Assembly: GCF_001545075.1 (NCBI RefSeq)
Contig: NZ_FCOB02000040.1
Location: 1-64,000 of the forward strand
Direction: 5' to 3'
Source: Caballeronia ptereochthonis
GTDB lineage: Bacteria > Pseudomonadota > Gammaproteobacteria > Burkholderiales > Burkholderiaceae
DNA: 64,000 nt
Position numbers and translations under genes: made by a program. The stretch's first letter is position 1. Each line of letters opens with the position of its first letter. Shown piece by piece: positions 25,574 through 33,259 of this stretch. Under the pieces are notes generated by a model. That model was given only the letters and a program-made list of their open reading frames with translations, did no database searches and was not told the origin of the DNA.

Positions 25574-26839
25574 TCAGTTGCTCGCTTCGCAAAGGGTCTT
25601 GCCGAAGAGAAGCTTGTTGCGCAGATGCGAAACGTCGGTACGGTTCTGGATCAGGTCGAAATACCAGCCGCCGTCCTTCACGTCGCCGTACAGCACCGCG
25701 CCGATCACACGTCCCGCCTGCAGCACGAGACGCTTGTAGACGCCACGGCGCGGATCGCGCAGTACGAGATCCTCGCTGTCGCCGCCGCCGATGAAATCGC
25801 CCGCGGAATACAGGTCCACGCCCGTCACCTTCAGCTTGGTCGCGGTCGCGCGCTGCACGTAGCGGCGATGCCCCGCGCCCGCGAGATGCGCGCCCGCCAC
25901 GCGCGCCTGATCCCAGATCGGGGCGACGAGGCCGAATGTCGCCGAGCGATGCTGCACGCATTCGCCCACCGCATAGACGCGCGGATCGTAGGTCTGCAGC
26001 GTGTCGTCGACGACGATCGCGCGCTCGCAATGCAAGCCCGACGCTTGCGCCAGCGCGATGTTGGGCCGCACGCCCGCCGTCATCACGACGAGGTCCGCGT
26101 CGATCTGCGTGCCGTCCGCGAAGCGCACGGCTTGCACGCGGCCGCCGCCGATGATTTCCGTGGTCTGCGCGGCCATCGCGAAGCGCAAGCCCTTTGCTTC
26201 GAGCGAACGCTTGAGCAATGCGGACGCGCTCGCATCGAGCTGACGGTCCATCAGGCTATCGCTCGCATGCACGACCGTCACCGACATGCCTTGCCGCAGC
26301 AAGCCGTTGGCCGCTTCGAGCCCGAGCAGGCCGCCGCCGACGATCACCGCATGACGATGATCGCGCGCCGCCTCGAGCATCGTCTCGACGTCCTGGATGT
26401 CGCGGAACGCGATCACGCCGGGCAGATCGCAGCCCGGCACCGGAATGATGAAAGGCTTCGAGCCCGTCGCGATCAGCAGGCGGTCATAGCGCGCCTCGAC
26501 GCCCTTCTCCGAGCGCACGATGCGCTTCGCGCGATCGATGCCCACCACGGAATCGCCCGCGTGCAGCGTGATGCCGTTCGCGTCGTACCAGTCGCGCGTG
26601 TTGAGAATGATGTCGTCGACGCTCTTTTCTCCCGCGAGCACGGGCGACAACAGAATGCGGTTGTAGTTGCCGTACGGCTCGGCGCCGAACACGGTGATGT
26701 CGTACAGTTCAGGCGCGATCTTCAGCAACTCCTCGACCGTGCGCATCCCCGCCATGCCGTTGCCGATGACCACGAGGCGCTGGCGCGGCCTGGCCTCCTT
26801 GAGCGCCGCAATGCCTGCAACCGCATATTCGGTTTTCAT
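25574..26839 (-). CDS. FAD/NAD(P)H oxidoreductase of nitrate assimilation
   Basis: A 421-residue flavoprotein resembling the N-terminal half of NirB and the NasC-type electron-transfer subunit. It has an FAD-binding Rossmann motif (VVIGNGMAGMRTVEELL, about 22-38), an NAD(P)-binding one (AVIVGGGLLGLEAANGLL) and the C-terminal FAD contact (YAVGECVQHR). No BFD or sulfite-reductase domain is attached. Its likely role is to pass electrons from NAD(P)H to the nitrate reductase encoded next. The start at 26839 overlaps the nirD stop in ATGA, so it is translationally coupled to nirD. The open frame upstream is a shadow of nirD. Confidence 0.87.
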   Translation of the reverse strand: MKTEYAVAGIAALKEARPRQRLVVIGNGMAGMRTVEELLKIAPELYDITVFGAEPYGNYNRILLSPVLAGEKSVDDIILNTRDWYDANGITLHAGDSVVGIDRAKRIVRSEKGVEARYDRLLIATGSKPFIIPVPGCDLPGVIAFRDIQDVETMLEAARDHRHAVIVGGGLLGLEAANGLLRQGMSVTVVHASDSLMDRQLDASASALLKRSLEAKGLRFAMAAQTTEIIGGGRVQAVRFADGTQIDADLVVMTAGVRPNIALAQASGLHCERAIVVDDTLQTYDPRVYAVGECVQHRSATFGLVAPIWDQARVAGAHLAGAGHRRYVQRATATKLKVTGVDLYSAGDFIGGGDSEDLVLRDPRRGVYKRLVLQAGRVIGAVLYGDVKDGGWYFDLIQNRTDVSHLRNKLLFGKTLCEASN

Positions 26840-27183
26840 GCCGCGACCCACACCTTGCCGCCCGCGACCTTCACGCGATATGCGCTCACCGAGAGCTCCG
26901 GCGTTTCGAGGCATTCTCCGGTGCGCAGGTCGAAGTGCTGCTTGTAGATCGGCGACGCAACGACGATACGTTCGCCGAGACTGCCGACGATGCCGCGCGA
27001 CAACACCGCGGCCTGCGAATGCGGATCGTAGTTGTCGATCGCGTACACGGTGCCCTCTTCCTCGCCGGCGAGATGAAACACGGCGACCTGCGTGCCCTTC
27101 ACGAGCGCGCACACGCCCGTGTCCGGCACGATGTCGTCGAGTTCACAAACGGCGGTCCAGTCCTGTTCTATGCGGTCGTTCAT
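26836..27183 (-). CDS. nirD: Nitrite reductase (NADH) small subunit
   Basis: A 115-residue Rieske-like protein, the small partner of NirB in assimilatory nitrite reduction. It contains the family segments CALVKGTQVAVFHL, YAIDNYDPHSQAAVLSRGI and SPIYKQHFDLRTGEC. As usual for NirD, the Rieske Cys/His ligands are absent, so it holds no iron-sulphur cluster. The start at 27183 follows an AAGGAG site; the longer frame is not NirD-like. It begins 25 bp after the nirB stop and overlaps the next gene by 4 bp. Confidence 0.93.
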   Translation of the reverse strand: MNDRIEQDWTAVCELDDIVPDTGVCALVKGTQVAVFHLAGEEEGTVYAIDNYDPHSQAAVLSRGIVGSLGERIVVASPIYKQHFDLRTGECLETPELSVSAYRVKVAGGKVWVAA

Positions 27184-27208
27184 GATGATCTCCTTGCGTT
27201 GCGATGGA

Positions 27209-29749
27209 TCAGACGGTTTCGACTGTGACGGGAATCCCGGCGAGCTTCGACTTGCGTTCGTCCGGCGTCGCGGGGCGAATCTGGCCGCGCTCCTCGACGA
27301 AGGCCACGTTCGCATCGCCTGCGTCGCTGTTCACGAAGTGACGGAAGCGCTTGCGCGTCTCCTGATCGGTAACGGCTTTCTTCCACTCGTCTTCATACGT
27401 ATCGACGACGAGCTGCATCTCCGCTTCGAGCTCCGCGGCAATCTCGAGCTTGTCGTTGACGATCACGTCGATCAGATAGTCGAGACCGCCTTCGAGGTTG
27501 TCGCGCCAGACGCTCGTGCGTTGCAGGCGGTCCGCCGTGCGCACGTAGAACATCAGGAAGCGGTCGATGTAGCGCACGAGCGTCGCGTGATCGAGATCCG
27601 ATGCAAGCAGCTCGGCATGGCGCGGCTTCATGCCGCCGTTGCCGCAGACATAGAGGTTCCAGCCCTTTTCCGTCGCGATCACGCCGACGTCCTTGCCTTG
27701 CGCTTCGGCGCATTCGCGCGTGCAGCCCGAGACGCCGAACTTGATCTTGTGCGGCGCGCGCAGGCCCTTGTAGCGGTTTTCGAGTTCGATCGCGAGGCCC
27801 ACCGAGTCGCCGACGCCATAGCGGCACCATGTCGAGCCGACGCACGACTTCACGGTGCGCAGCGCCTTGCCGTAGGCATGGCCCGACTCGAAGCCCGCCG
27901 CGATCAGCTCTTCCCAGATGAACGGCAACTGCTCGACGCGCGCCCCGAACATGTCGACGCGCTGGCCGCCGGTGATCTTCGTGTAGAGACCGTATTTCTT
28001 CGCGACCTGGCCGACGACGATCAAGCCGTCCGGCGTCACTTCGCCGCCCGGCATGCGCGGCACGACGGAGTACGTGCCGTCGCGTTGAATGTTCGCGAGG
28101 TAGTAGTCGTTCGAATCCTGCAGGCTCGCGTGCTCCTTCTTCAGCACGAACTCGTTCCAGCACGACGCGAGAATGCTCGCGACGGCGGGCTTGCAGATGT
28201 CGCAGCCGCGTCCCTTGCCGTGCCTGGCGAGCAGCGAGCCGAACGTGCGATGCCCTTCCACGCGCGCGATGTGATACAGCTCCTGGCGCGAATACGGGAA
28301 GTGCTCGCAGATGTGATTGTTGACCGCGAGACCTTGCCGCTTCATCTCGGACTTCACCACCTGCGTGACGAGCGGCACGCAGCCGCCGCACGACGCACCC
28401 GCCTTGCACGACGACTTGATCGCGCCGATGCTCGTCGCGCCCGCGCATACCGCCGCGCAGATTTCGGCCTTGCTCACGTTGTTGCACGAGCAGATCTGCG
28501 CGCCGTCGGGCAACGCCTCGACGCCGAGCGCGGGCTTCGCCTTGCCGTCGCTCGACGGCAGGATGAGGAATTCGGGCGCCTCGGGCAGCTCGATCCTGTT
28601 CAGCATCATCTGCAGGAGCGTGCCGTATTCGGCCGCATCGCCGACCATCACGGCGCCGTGCAGGAACTTGCCGCAATCGGACACGACGAGCTTCTTGTAG
28701 ATCTGCTTGCGCTCGTCGCTGTACTGGTACGTACGGCTGCCGGGCGTCTTGCCGTGCGCATCGCCGATGCTCGCCACGTCCACGCCCATCAGCTTGAGCT
28801 TGGTGCTCATGTCGGCGCCCGCGAACGCGGCTTCCTCGCCGAGAATCTGCTTCGCGACGATGCGCGCCATGTCGTAGCCCGGCGCCACCAGGCCGAACAA
28901 TTGTCCCTTCCACAGCGCGCATTCGCCGATCGCGTAGATGTCGGCGTCGCTCGTGCGGCAGGCGTCGTCGATCACGATGCCCCCGCGCGCGCCGATCTCG
29001 AGGCCCGCGGCACGCGCGATATCGTCGCGCGGACGAATGCCCGCCGAGAACACGATCATGTCGGTGTCGAGATGCGTGTCATCGGCAAAGTTCATGCGGT
29101 TCACGGCGCCTTCGCCCTCGACGATCGCGAGGGTGTTCTTGCCCGTATGCACCGTGACGCCCAGTTCCTCGATCTTGCCGCGCAGCATGCGGCCGCCGCC
29201 TTCATCGACTTGCACGGCCATCAGACGCGGCGCGAATTCGACGACGTGCGTCTCCAGGCCCAGGTCACGCAGCGCCTTCGCCGCTTCGAGGCCGAGCAGG
29301 CCGCCGCCGACCACCGTGCCCGTCTTCGAACGCGCGCCGAACGCCTGCATCGCCTCGAGATCTTCGATCGTGCGATACACGAAGCAGCCTTCGCGGTCCT
29401 TGCCCTCGACCGGCGGCACGAAAGGATACGAACCGGTTGCGAGCACGAGCTTGTCGTACGCAAGCACGTCGCCATTCGATGCCGTGACGGTGCGCGCTGC
29501 GCGATCGATGGCGACGGCGCGCGCGTTGAGCTTCAACGCATAACCCGAGCGCTCGAAGAAGCCTTCCTCGACGAGCGAGAGATCGTCCGCGCTCTTGCCC
29601 GTGAAGAATTCCGTGAGATGCACGCGGTCATACGCGGCGCGCGGCTCTTCGCACAGCACCGTCACCTGCAGCGCATCGTTGCCGCTCTCGGCGAGACATT
29701 CGAGGAACTTGTGGCCGACCATGCCGTGGCCGATGACGACGATTTTCAT
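27209..29749 (-). CDS. nirB: Nitrite reductase (NADH) large subunit
   Basis: An 846-residue cytoplasmic enzyme that reduces nitrite to ammonium with NADH. In order: FAD/NAD(P)-binding domains (about 1-400, VVIGHGMVGHKFLE and GTVVGGGLLGLEAAKAL), a BFD-like [2Fe-2S] domain (about 415-470, ICSCNNVSKAEIC and GASCGGCVPLV), then the sirohaem/[4Fe-4S] reductase domain with SCVGSTWCRYG and GVSGCTRECAEAQ. It starts at 29749, 14 bp after the transporter; the longer open frame upstream is a shadow of that gene. Its sirohaem precursor can come from the methyltransferase of the divergent operon. Confidence 0.95.
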   Translation of the reverse strand: MKIVVIGHGMVGHKFLECLAESGNDALQVTVLCEEPRAAYDRVHLTEFFTGKSADDLSLVEEGFFERSGYALKLNARAVAIDRAARTVTASNGDVLAYDKLVLATGSYPFVPPVEGKDREGCFVYRTIEDLEAMQAFGARSKTGTVVGGGLLGLEAAKALRDLGLETHVVEFAPRLMAVQVDEGGGRMLRGKIEELGVTVHTGKNTLAIVEGEGAVNRMNFADDTHLDTDMIVFSAGIRPRDDIARAAGLEIGARGGIVIDDACRTSDADIYAIGECALWKGQLFGLVAPGYDMARIVAKQILGEEAAFAGADMSTKLKLMGVDVASIGDAHGKTPGSRTYQYSDERKQIYKKLVVSDCGKFLHGAVMVGDAAEYGTLLQMMLNRIELPEAPEFLILPSSDGKAKPALGVEALPDGAQICSCNNVSKAEICAAVCAGATSIGAIKSSCKAGASCGGCVPLVTQVVKSEMKRQGLAVNNHICEHFPYSRQELYHIARVEGHRTFGSLLARHGKGRGCDICKPAVASILASCWNEFVLKKEHASLQDSNDYYLANIQRDGTYSVVPRMPGGEVTPDGLIVVGQVAKKYGLYTKITGGQRVDMFGARVEQLPFIWEELIAAGFESGHAYGKALRTVKSCVGSTWCRYGVGDSVGLAIELENRYKGLRAPHKIKFGVSGCTRECAEAQGKDVGVIATEKGWNLYVCGNGGMKPRHAELLASDLDHATLVRYIDRFLMFYVRTADRLQRTSVWRDNLEGGLDYLIDVIVNDKLEIAAELEAEMQLVVDTYEDEWKKAVTDQETRKRFRHFVNSDAGDANVAFVEERGQIRPATPDERKSKLAGIPVTVETV

Positions 29750-29763
29750 GACGGGCACCTTCC

Positions 29764-31089
29764 TCAGTTTGCAATCGCGTTGTTGGCTGCGAGCGCGCTT
29801 TCGCGCAGGGCGGCTTCGCGCGCCTTGTGTTCGGGGGAGAAGCGCACCGCGAGCGCGCACAGCGCCGTGCCCGCGACGATCACGCCGAGCATCGAGAGCG
29901 TCGCCTGCGCGTTGCCGAGCCCTTTCATCAGGAAGCCCGCCGCGACCGCGCCGACATTCCCGCCCGCGCCGATCACGCCGGCCACACCGCCGAGCGCCTT
30001 GCGGTCGATGAAGGGAACCAGCGCGTAGGTCGCGCCGCACGCCATGTGCGTGAAGAGGCCGAACGCGAGCATCGCGGTCACGGCGAGCACGACGCCAGGC
30101 GCATGAGCGAACGCATAGAGACCGATGCCCTCGCCGGCGATCAGCGCGAAGAGGAGCGTCGAGCGGATGTCGAGGCCTTTCTTGGCAGCGGCCTTGTCGG
30201 AGAGCCAGCCGCCGAGCGCTCGGGCGAATAGCGCGAGCAGGCCGAAGCTGCCCGCCGCCATGCCCGCCTGGCCGAGCGTGAGATGAAAATGATCGACGTA
30301 GTACACCGCCGCCATGTTGTGGATGAACACCTCGACGCCAAAGCACGCGCCATAGGTCACGAACAGCATCCATACGCGATAGTTCGAGCACGCCGCCAGG
30401 AAGCTCTGCCAGCCGCCCTTCTTGCCGCCGTCGATGGCGATGCCAGCGCGGCGCAGCGTCGCGAAATCGCCTTGCGGGCAGTCCTGCGTATAGCGCCAGT
30501 AGAAGTAGGCCATCACCGGCATTGCGATGCCCGGCACGATCAGCGCGATGCGCCATGCCGATGCATCGCCCGCGCCGAGTGCGATCGCCGCCGCGACGAG
30601 CAGCGGCACGATCGCCTGCGCCGCGCCCGCGCCCGCGTTGCCCCAGCCGGCGGTCGTCGCGTTCGCGGTGCCGACGACGTTCGGCGCGAACATCACCGAC
30701 GTGTGGTACTGCGTGATGACGAAGCTCGCGCCGATCGCGCCGATCGCGAGGCGGCACCACAGGAAGCTGTCGTAGCCCGTGGAGAGCGCCGCGCCGATCA
30801 CCGGCACGGCTCCCGCGAGCAGCAGCGCGCTATAGACCTTGCGCGGGCCGAAGCGGTCGCACATCGGACCGACGACGAGGCGCACGAGAATCGTCACGGC
30901 CACGGCCGCGATGTTGATGTTGGCGACCTGATCCGCCGTGAGACCGTACTCGCGCTTGATGAGCGGCATCAGCGGCGCGCAGGCGAACCACGCGAAGAAA
31001 CATACGAAGAACGCCATCCACGTGAGATGGAACGCGCGCATCGGCGCGCTGCGCATGCTGAAGAGATCGATCCGGGTGGCTTTGTCCAT
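29764..31089 (-). CDS. MFS nitrate/nitrite transporter (NarK/NasA-type)
   Basis: A 441-residue inner-membrane protein with about 12 helices of the nitrate/nitrite porter family. Helix 1 begins FHLTWMAFFVCFFAWFA, the loop motif is MCDRFGPRKVY, and glycine-rich nitrate-signature-like segments occur in helices 5 and 11 (GWGNAGAGAAQ and GVAGVIGAGGNVGAVAAG). It is the first gene of the nitrate operon, so uptake is its likely role, although some members exchange nitrate and nitrite. Translation starts 11 nt after the U tract of the leader terminator, so expression depends on antitermination. Symbols differ among species, so none is given. Confidence 0.9.
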   Translation of the reverse strand: MDKATRIDLFSMRSAPMRAFHLTWMAFFVCFFAWFACAPLMPLIKREYGLTADQVANINIAAVAVTILVRLVVGPMCDRFGPRKVYSALLLAGAVPVIGAALSTGYDSFLWCRLAIGAIGASFVITQYHTSVMFAPNVVGTANATTAGWGNAGAGAAQAIVPLLVAAAIALGAGDASAWRIALIVPGIAMPVMAYFYWRYTQDCPQGDFATLRRAGIAIDGGKKGGWQSFLAACSNYRVWMLFVTYGACFGVEVFIHNMAAVYYVDHFHLTLGQAGMAAGSFGLLALFARALGGWLSDKAAAKKGLDIRSTLLFALIAGEGIGLYAFAHAPGVVLAVTAMLAFGLFTHMACGATYALVPFIDRKALGGVAGVIGAGGNVGAVAAGFLMKGLGNAQATLSMLGVIVAGTALCALAVRFSPEHKAREAALRESALAANNAIAN

Positions 31090-31100
31090 CGTCTAACCGC

Positions 31101-31153
31101 CAAAAAGAAAGGCGTCCCGCGCATGCGGCCGGTTAGCCGATGCGGGGGACGCC
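31101..31153 (-). terminator. Leader terminator of the nitrate operon
   Basis: Read on the minus strand, an 8-bp stem (31146-31153 with 31111-31118) continues after one mismatch by 5 bp more (31140-31144 with 31120-31124). The tract TTTCTTTTTG (31110-31101) follows. It lies just before the transporter start. Its 5' arm overlaps the second ANTAR-type hairpin, so the two structures exclude each other. Confidence 0.85.
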
Positions 31154-31220
31154 GTTGTCCGATGCCCGCATGTCTGAAACCTGCCGGGCGCTGTATTCAG
31201 GACGGATCGCCGTTGATCCG
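31140..31220 (-). promoter_or_regulatory. ANTAR-type antitermination leader of the nitrate operon
   Basis: Two hairpins on the minus strand have the same six-base loop AACGGC (A at 1, G at 4, as in described ANTAR targets). P1 has stem CGGATC/GATCCG (31220-31203). P2 has stem GGAC/GTCC (31160-31147), and flanking ATGCGGG/CCCGCAT (31171-31165 with 31146-31140) can extend it. P2 uses bases of the 5' arm of the terminator at 31101-31153. NasT binding should stabilise P1-P2 and allow read-through. The 42-nt linker is longer than usual; it can fold by itself (CCTG with CAGG). Confidence 0.8.
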
Positions 31221-31234
31221 ATGGCGAGTCATAA

Positions 31235-31250
31235 GGCAAGGGCTATGCCA
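31235..31250 (-). promoter_or_regulatory. Sigma-54 promoter of the nitrate operon
   Basis: The minus strand reads TGGCATAGCCCTTGCC (31250-31235). GG and GC are separated by exactly 10 bases, as in -24/-12 promoters. The predicted start is near 31224, a few bases before hairpin P1. Control by nitrogen limitation through NtrC is expected. Confidence 0.75.
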
Positions 31251-31618
31251 TGCGCGGGGCAGCGGCGTGAAACGCTTGCTGGGCAAGACTCCGCGGGAAG
31301 CGTGCACCGCTTCTGCGCACACGGTTCACGTCGCGTTTCGATGCAGGCGGGCACAGCGATGGTGCGACGCAGCACTGATGGCGTGCGAACGCGCGCATCG
31401 GGCGATGCGGAAAGAAGATCCTTCACCGGGCTCTTTTGTACGATCCGGTTAGCCCGTTCGAGCCCTTCGCGACGGCAACGGGTTCACTCGAACGAAGCAC
31501 GTTCGCGCCGAAGCGGTGCCGTGCGAGCCGGGCGCGCACAAAGGCAGTGCCGTGAAGGACGTCGTTCGAACCCGCGAATGGCTTGTTGCATCAGGACTTG
31601 CCGGCACGCGCCCGCGAA
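31251..31618. other. Region between two facing-away sigma-54 promoters
   Basis: About 370 bp without a gene. Short frames on both strands have no domain or ribosome site. As both flanking promoters are sigma-54-like, activator sites should lie here and could be shared. Confidence 0.5.
31303..31319. promoter_or_regulatory. Possible NtrC-like site between the divergent promoters
   Basis: TGCACC, five bases, then TGCGCA: an imperfect match to the NtrC palindrome TGCACY-N5-RGTGCA. It is about 85 bp upstream of the minus-strand start. Only a candidate; the second half is degenerate. Confidence 0.25.
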
Positions 31619-31634
31619 TGGCCCGCTTATTGCA
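31619..31634 (+). promoter_or_regulatory. Sigma-54 promoter of the cobA-nasT-nasS operon
   Basis: TGGCCCGCTTATTGCA at 31619-31634 matches TGGCAC-N5-TTGCA at all but one defined position, with GG and GC 10 bases apart. The predicted start near 31645 is immediately before an AACGGC-loop hairpin, mirroring the minus-strand promoter. Confidence 0.75.
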
Positions 31635-31646
31635 TCGATCCAGGCG

Positions 31647-31703
31647 CTGCGGGCAACGGCGTTCGCGGCATCACCAACAACTGAGGCAAGGACAATGGCG
31701 TCC
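31647..31703 (+). promoter_or_regulatory. ANTAR-type antitermination leader of cobA-nasT-nasS
   Basis: P1 is CTGCGGGC / GTTCGCGG (31647-31654 with 31661-31668, some G-T pairs) around the loop AACGGC. P2 is GGAC/GTCC (31690-31693 with 31700-31703) around AATGGC; both loops have A at 1 and G at 4. The P2 stem equals that of the divergent leader. P2 loop and 3' stem (31694-31703) are also the 5' arm of the terminator at 31694-31740, so the structures are mutually exclusive. This implies NasT controls its own operon. Confidence 0.75.
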
Positions 31704-31740
31704 CCTTCGTGCAGCGACACGAGCGGACGCCATTTGCGTT
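31694..31740 (+). terminator. Leader terminator upstream of cobA
   Basis: A 10-bp perfect stem (31694-31703 with 31725-31734) is extended inside by TCGTG/CACGA around a 6-nt loop (31712-31717). TTGCGTTTG follows from 31733. It stands about 70 bp before the cobA start. Confidence 0.75.
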
Positions 31741-31806
31741 TGCCGCGCCGATGCGCCCCATATACACGTGAGATCGACACTCGCGAAGCCGAATCAGGAA
31801 GCAACG

Positions 31807-32574
31807 ATGAGCACCGTACAAGGCAAGGTCACTCTGTTGAGCGCAGGCCCCGGCGATCTGGACTTGCTCACCTTGCGCGCCGCGAAGGCGCTCGCCGCCG
31901 CCGACATCCTGCTACTCGACGATCTCGCCAATGCCGACATCGCCACGCTCGCGCCGAATGCGCGCGTGATTCGCGTCGGCAAGCGCGGCGGCTGCAAGTC
32001 CACGCCGCAGGCGTTCATTCAGCGCCTGATGCAACGCCATGCGAAGAAGGGCCTGCACGTCGTGCGCGTCAAGGGCGGCGACGCGCTGCTCTTCGGCCGC
32101 GCCGGCGAGGAGATCGCCGCCTTGCGTGAGGCGGCAATTGCCGTCGACATCATCAACGGCGTGTCGTCGGGATTCGCGGCGGCGGCCGGACTCGGCATCT
32201 CGCTCACGCATCGCGATCATTGCCAGGGCGTGACCTTCGTCACCGCGCACATGCAGGATCACAGCCAGCCGGACTGGGCCGCGCTCGCCGCCACCGGCAC
32301 CACGCTCGCCATCTACATGGGCATGAGTCGCATCGCGAGCCTCACCGCGTCCCTGCTCGAGACGCTACCGGCGAGCACGCCCGCCGCCGTCGTGCAGCAC
32401 GCGGGATCGCAACAGGAACGACGTCTCGTCACGACGCTCGATCGTCTGGCGGAAGAAGCCACCGCCGCCGGTCTCGGCAGCCCCGCCGTGATTCTGATCG
32501 GCGGCGCGATCGGCGAAGCGGCCGGCTTTGCAGCGCATGCGGAAACCGTCGAGGGATTCGCGCATGCCGCATGA
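31807..32574 (+). CDS. cobA: Uroporphyrinogen-III C-methyltransferase
   Basis: A 255-residue SAM-dependent enzyme that methylates uroporphyrinogen III to precorrin-2, the first step to sirohaem. Signature segments are SAGPGDLDLLTLRA (12-25) and VVRVKGGDALLFGR (about 85-98). The CysG dehydrogenase/ferrochelatase domain is absent, so later steps need another gene. The start at 31807 follows AGGAAG. First gene of the divergent operon, with nasT and nasS; its product supports NirB, whose reductase domain needs sirohaem. A leader with two hairpins and a terminator precedes it. Confidence 0.92.
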   Translation: MSTVQGKVTLLSAGPGDLDLLTLRAAKALAAADILLLDDLANADIATLAPNARVIRVGKRGGCKSTPQAFIQRLMQRHAKKGLHVVRVKGGDALLFGRAGEEIAALREAAIAVDIINGVSSGFAAAAGLGISLTHRDHCQGVTFVTAHMQDHSQPDWAALAATGTTLAIYMGMSRIASLTASLLETLPASTPAAVVQHAGSQQERRLVTTLDRLAEEATAAGLGSPAVILIGGAIGEAAGFAAHAETVEGFAHAA

Positions 32575-32661
32575 GGCAGGTTCTCAAACGGCATGCGGCG
32601 CGTTAAAGTCGTATCAGCCGCTTTTGCCGTCCTTCGCATGACGCACTCCCCCGCTTCCCGC

Positions 32662-33237
32662 ATGCTTCGCGTTCTTCTCGTCACCGACACCGACAAGCCG
32701 ATCGGCGACTTGCGCGAGCAACTCGCGCGCATGGGCTATGACATGCTCGCCGAAGTCGCCGCGCCCTCGGCGCTGCACGCGGCCGTCGAGAGCCAGAAGC
32801 CCGACGTCGTCATCATCGATACCGAATCGCCCTCGCGCGATACGCTCGAGCAGCTCGCCGTGATGAACAAGGCTGCGCCGCGTCCCGTGCTGATGTTCAG
32901 CAACGACGCCGACCAGCAGTTCATCCGCGCGGCGGTCGGCGCGGGCGTGACCGCGTATTCCGTCGAAGGGCTCGCGCCCGAGCGCCTCGCGCCGATCATC
33001 GAAGTCGCGCTGGCGCGCTTCGCACACGAGGAACAGCTGCGCCAGCGTCTCGCGCAAGTGGAGAACGAACTGGAGCAGCGCAAGGTCATCGACCGCGCCA
33101 AGCGCCTCCTGATGGACAAGCGCGGCATGTCCGAGCACGACGCCTACGCCGCGCTGCGCAAGCGCGCGATGGATCAGGGCGTGAAGGTCGCGGAGATCGC
33201 GCGCCAGCTTCTCGCGATGGCCGATCTGCTGCGCTAG
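32662..33237 (+). CDS. nasT: ANTAR antiterminator response regulator NasT
   Basis: A 191-residue RNA-binding regulator. The N-terminal receiver-like domain (about 1-115) keeps an aspartate (VVIIDTESPSRD), but the usual Lys segment is changed (YSVEGLAPERL). A helical linker (about 120-140) leads to the ANTAR domain (RKVIDRAKRLLMDKRGMSEHDAYAALRKRAMDQG). In known systems NasS holds NasT until nitrate releases it; NasT then prevents termination in nas leaders. Here two candidate target leaders lie upstream of both nitrate operons. I use the ATG at 32662, starting beta-1; an ATG at 32638 is possible. Confidence 0.92.
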   Translation: MLRVLLVTDTDKPIGDLREQLARMGYDMLAEVAAPSALHAAVESQKPDVVIIDTESPSRDTLEQLAVMNKAAPRPVLMFSNDADQQFIRAAVGAGVTAYSVEGLAPERLAPIIEVALARFAHEEQLRQRLAQVENELEQRKVIDRAKRLLMDKRGMSEHDAYAALRKRAMDQGVKVAEIARQLLAMADLLR

Positions 33238-33259
33238 CCGACGCATTCAAGAACCCGAT

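Noticed and set aside
27092..30028. A 978-codon plus-strand frame opposite nirB
   Set aside because: Shadow of nirB, nirD and the transporter; low-complexity Arg/His/Asp-rich translation and no ribosome site.
31358..31371. GTGC-N6-GCAC palindrome considered as an NtrC site
   Set aside because: The half-sites face the wrong way for the NtrC consensus (GCAC to GTGC).
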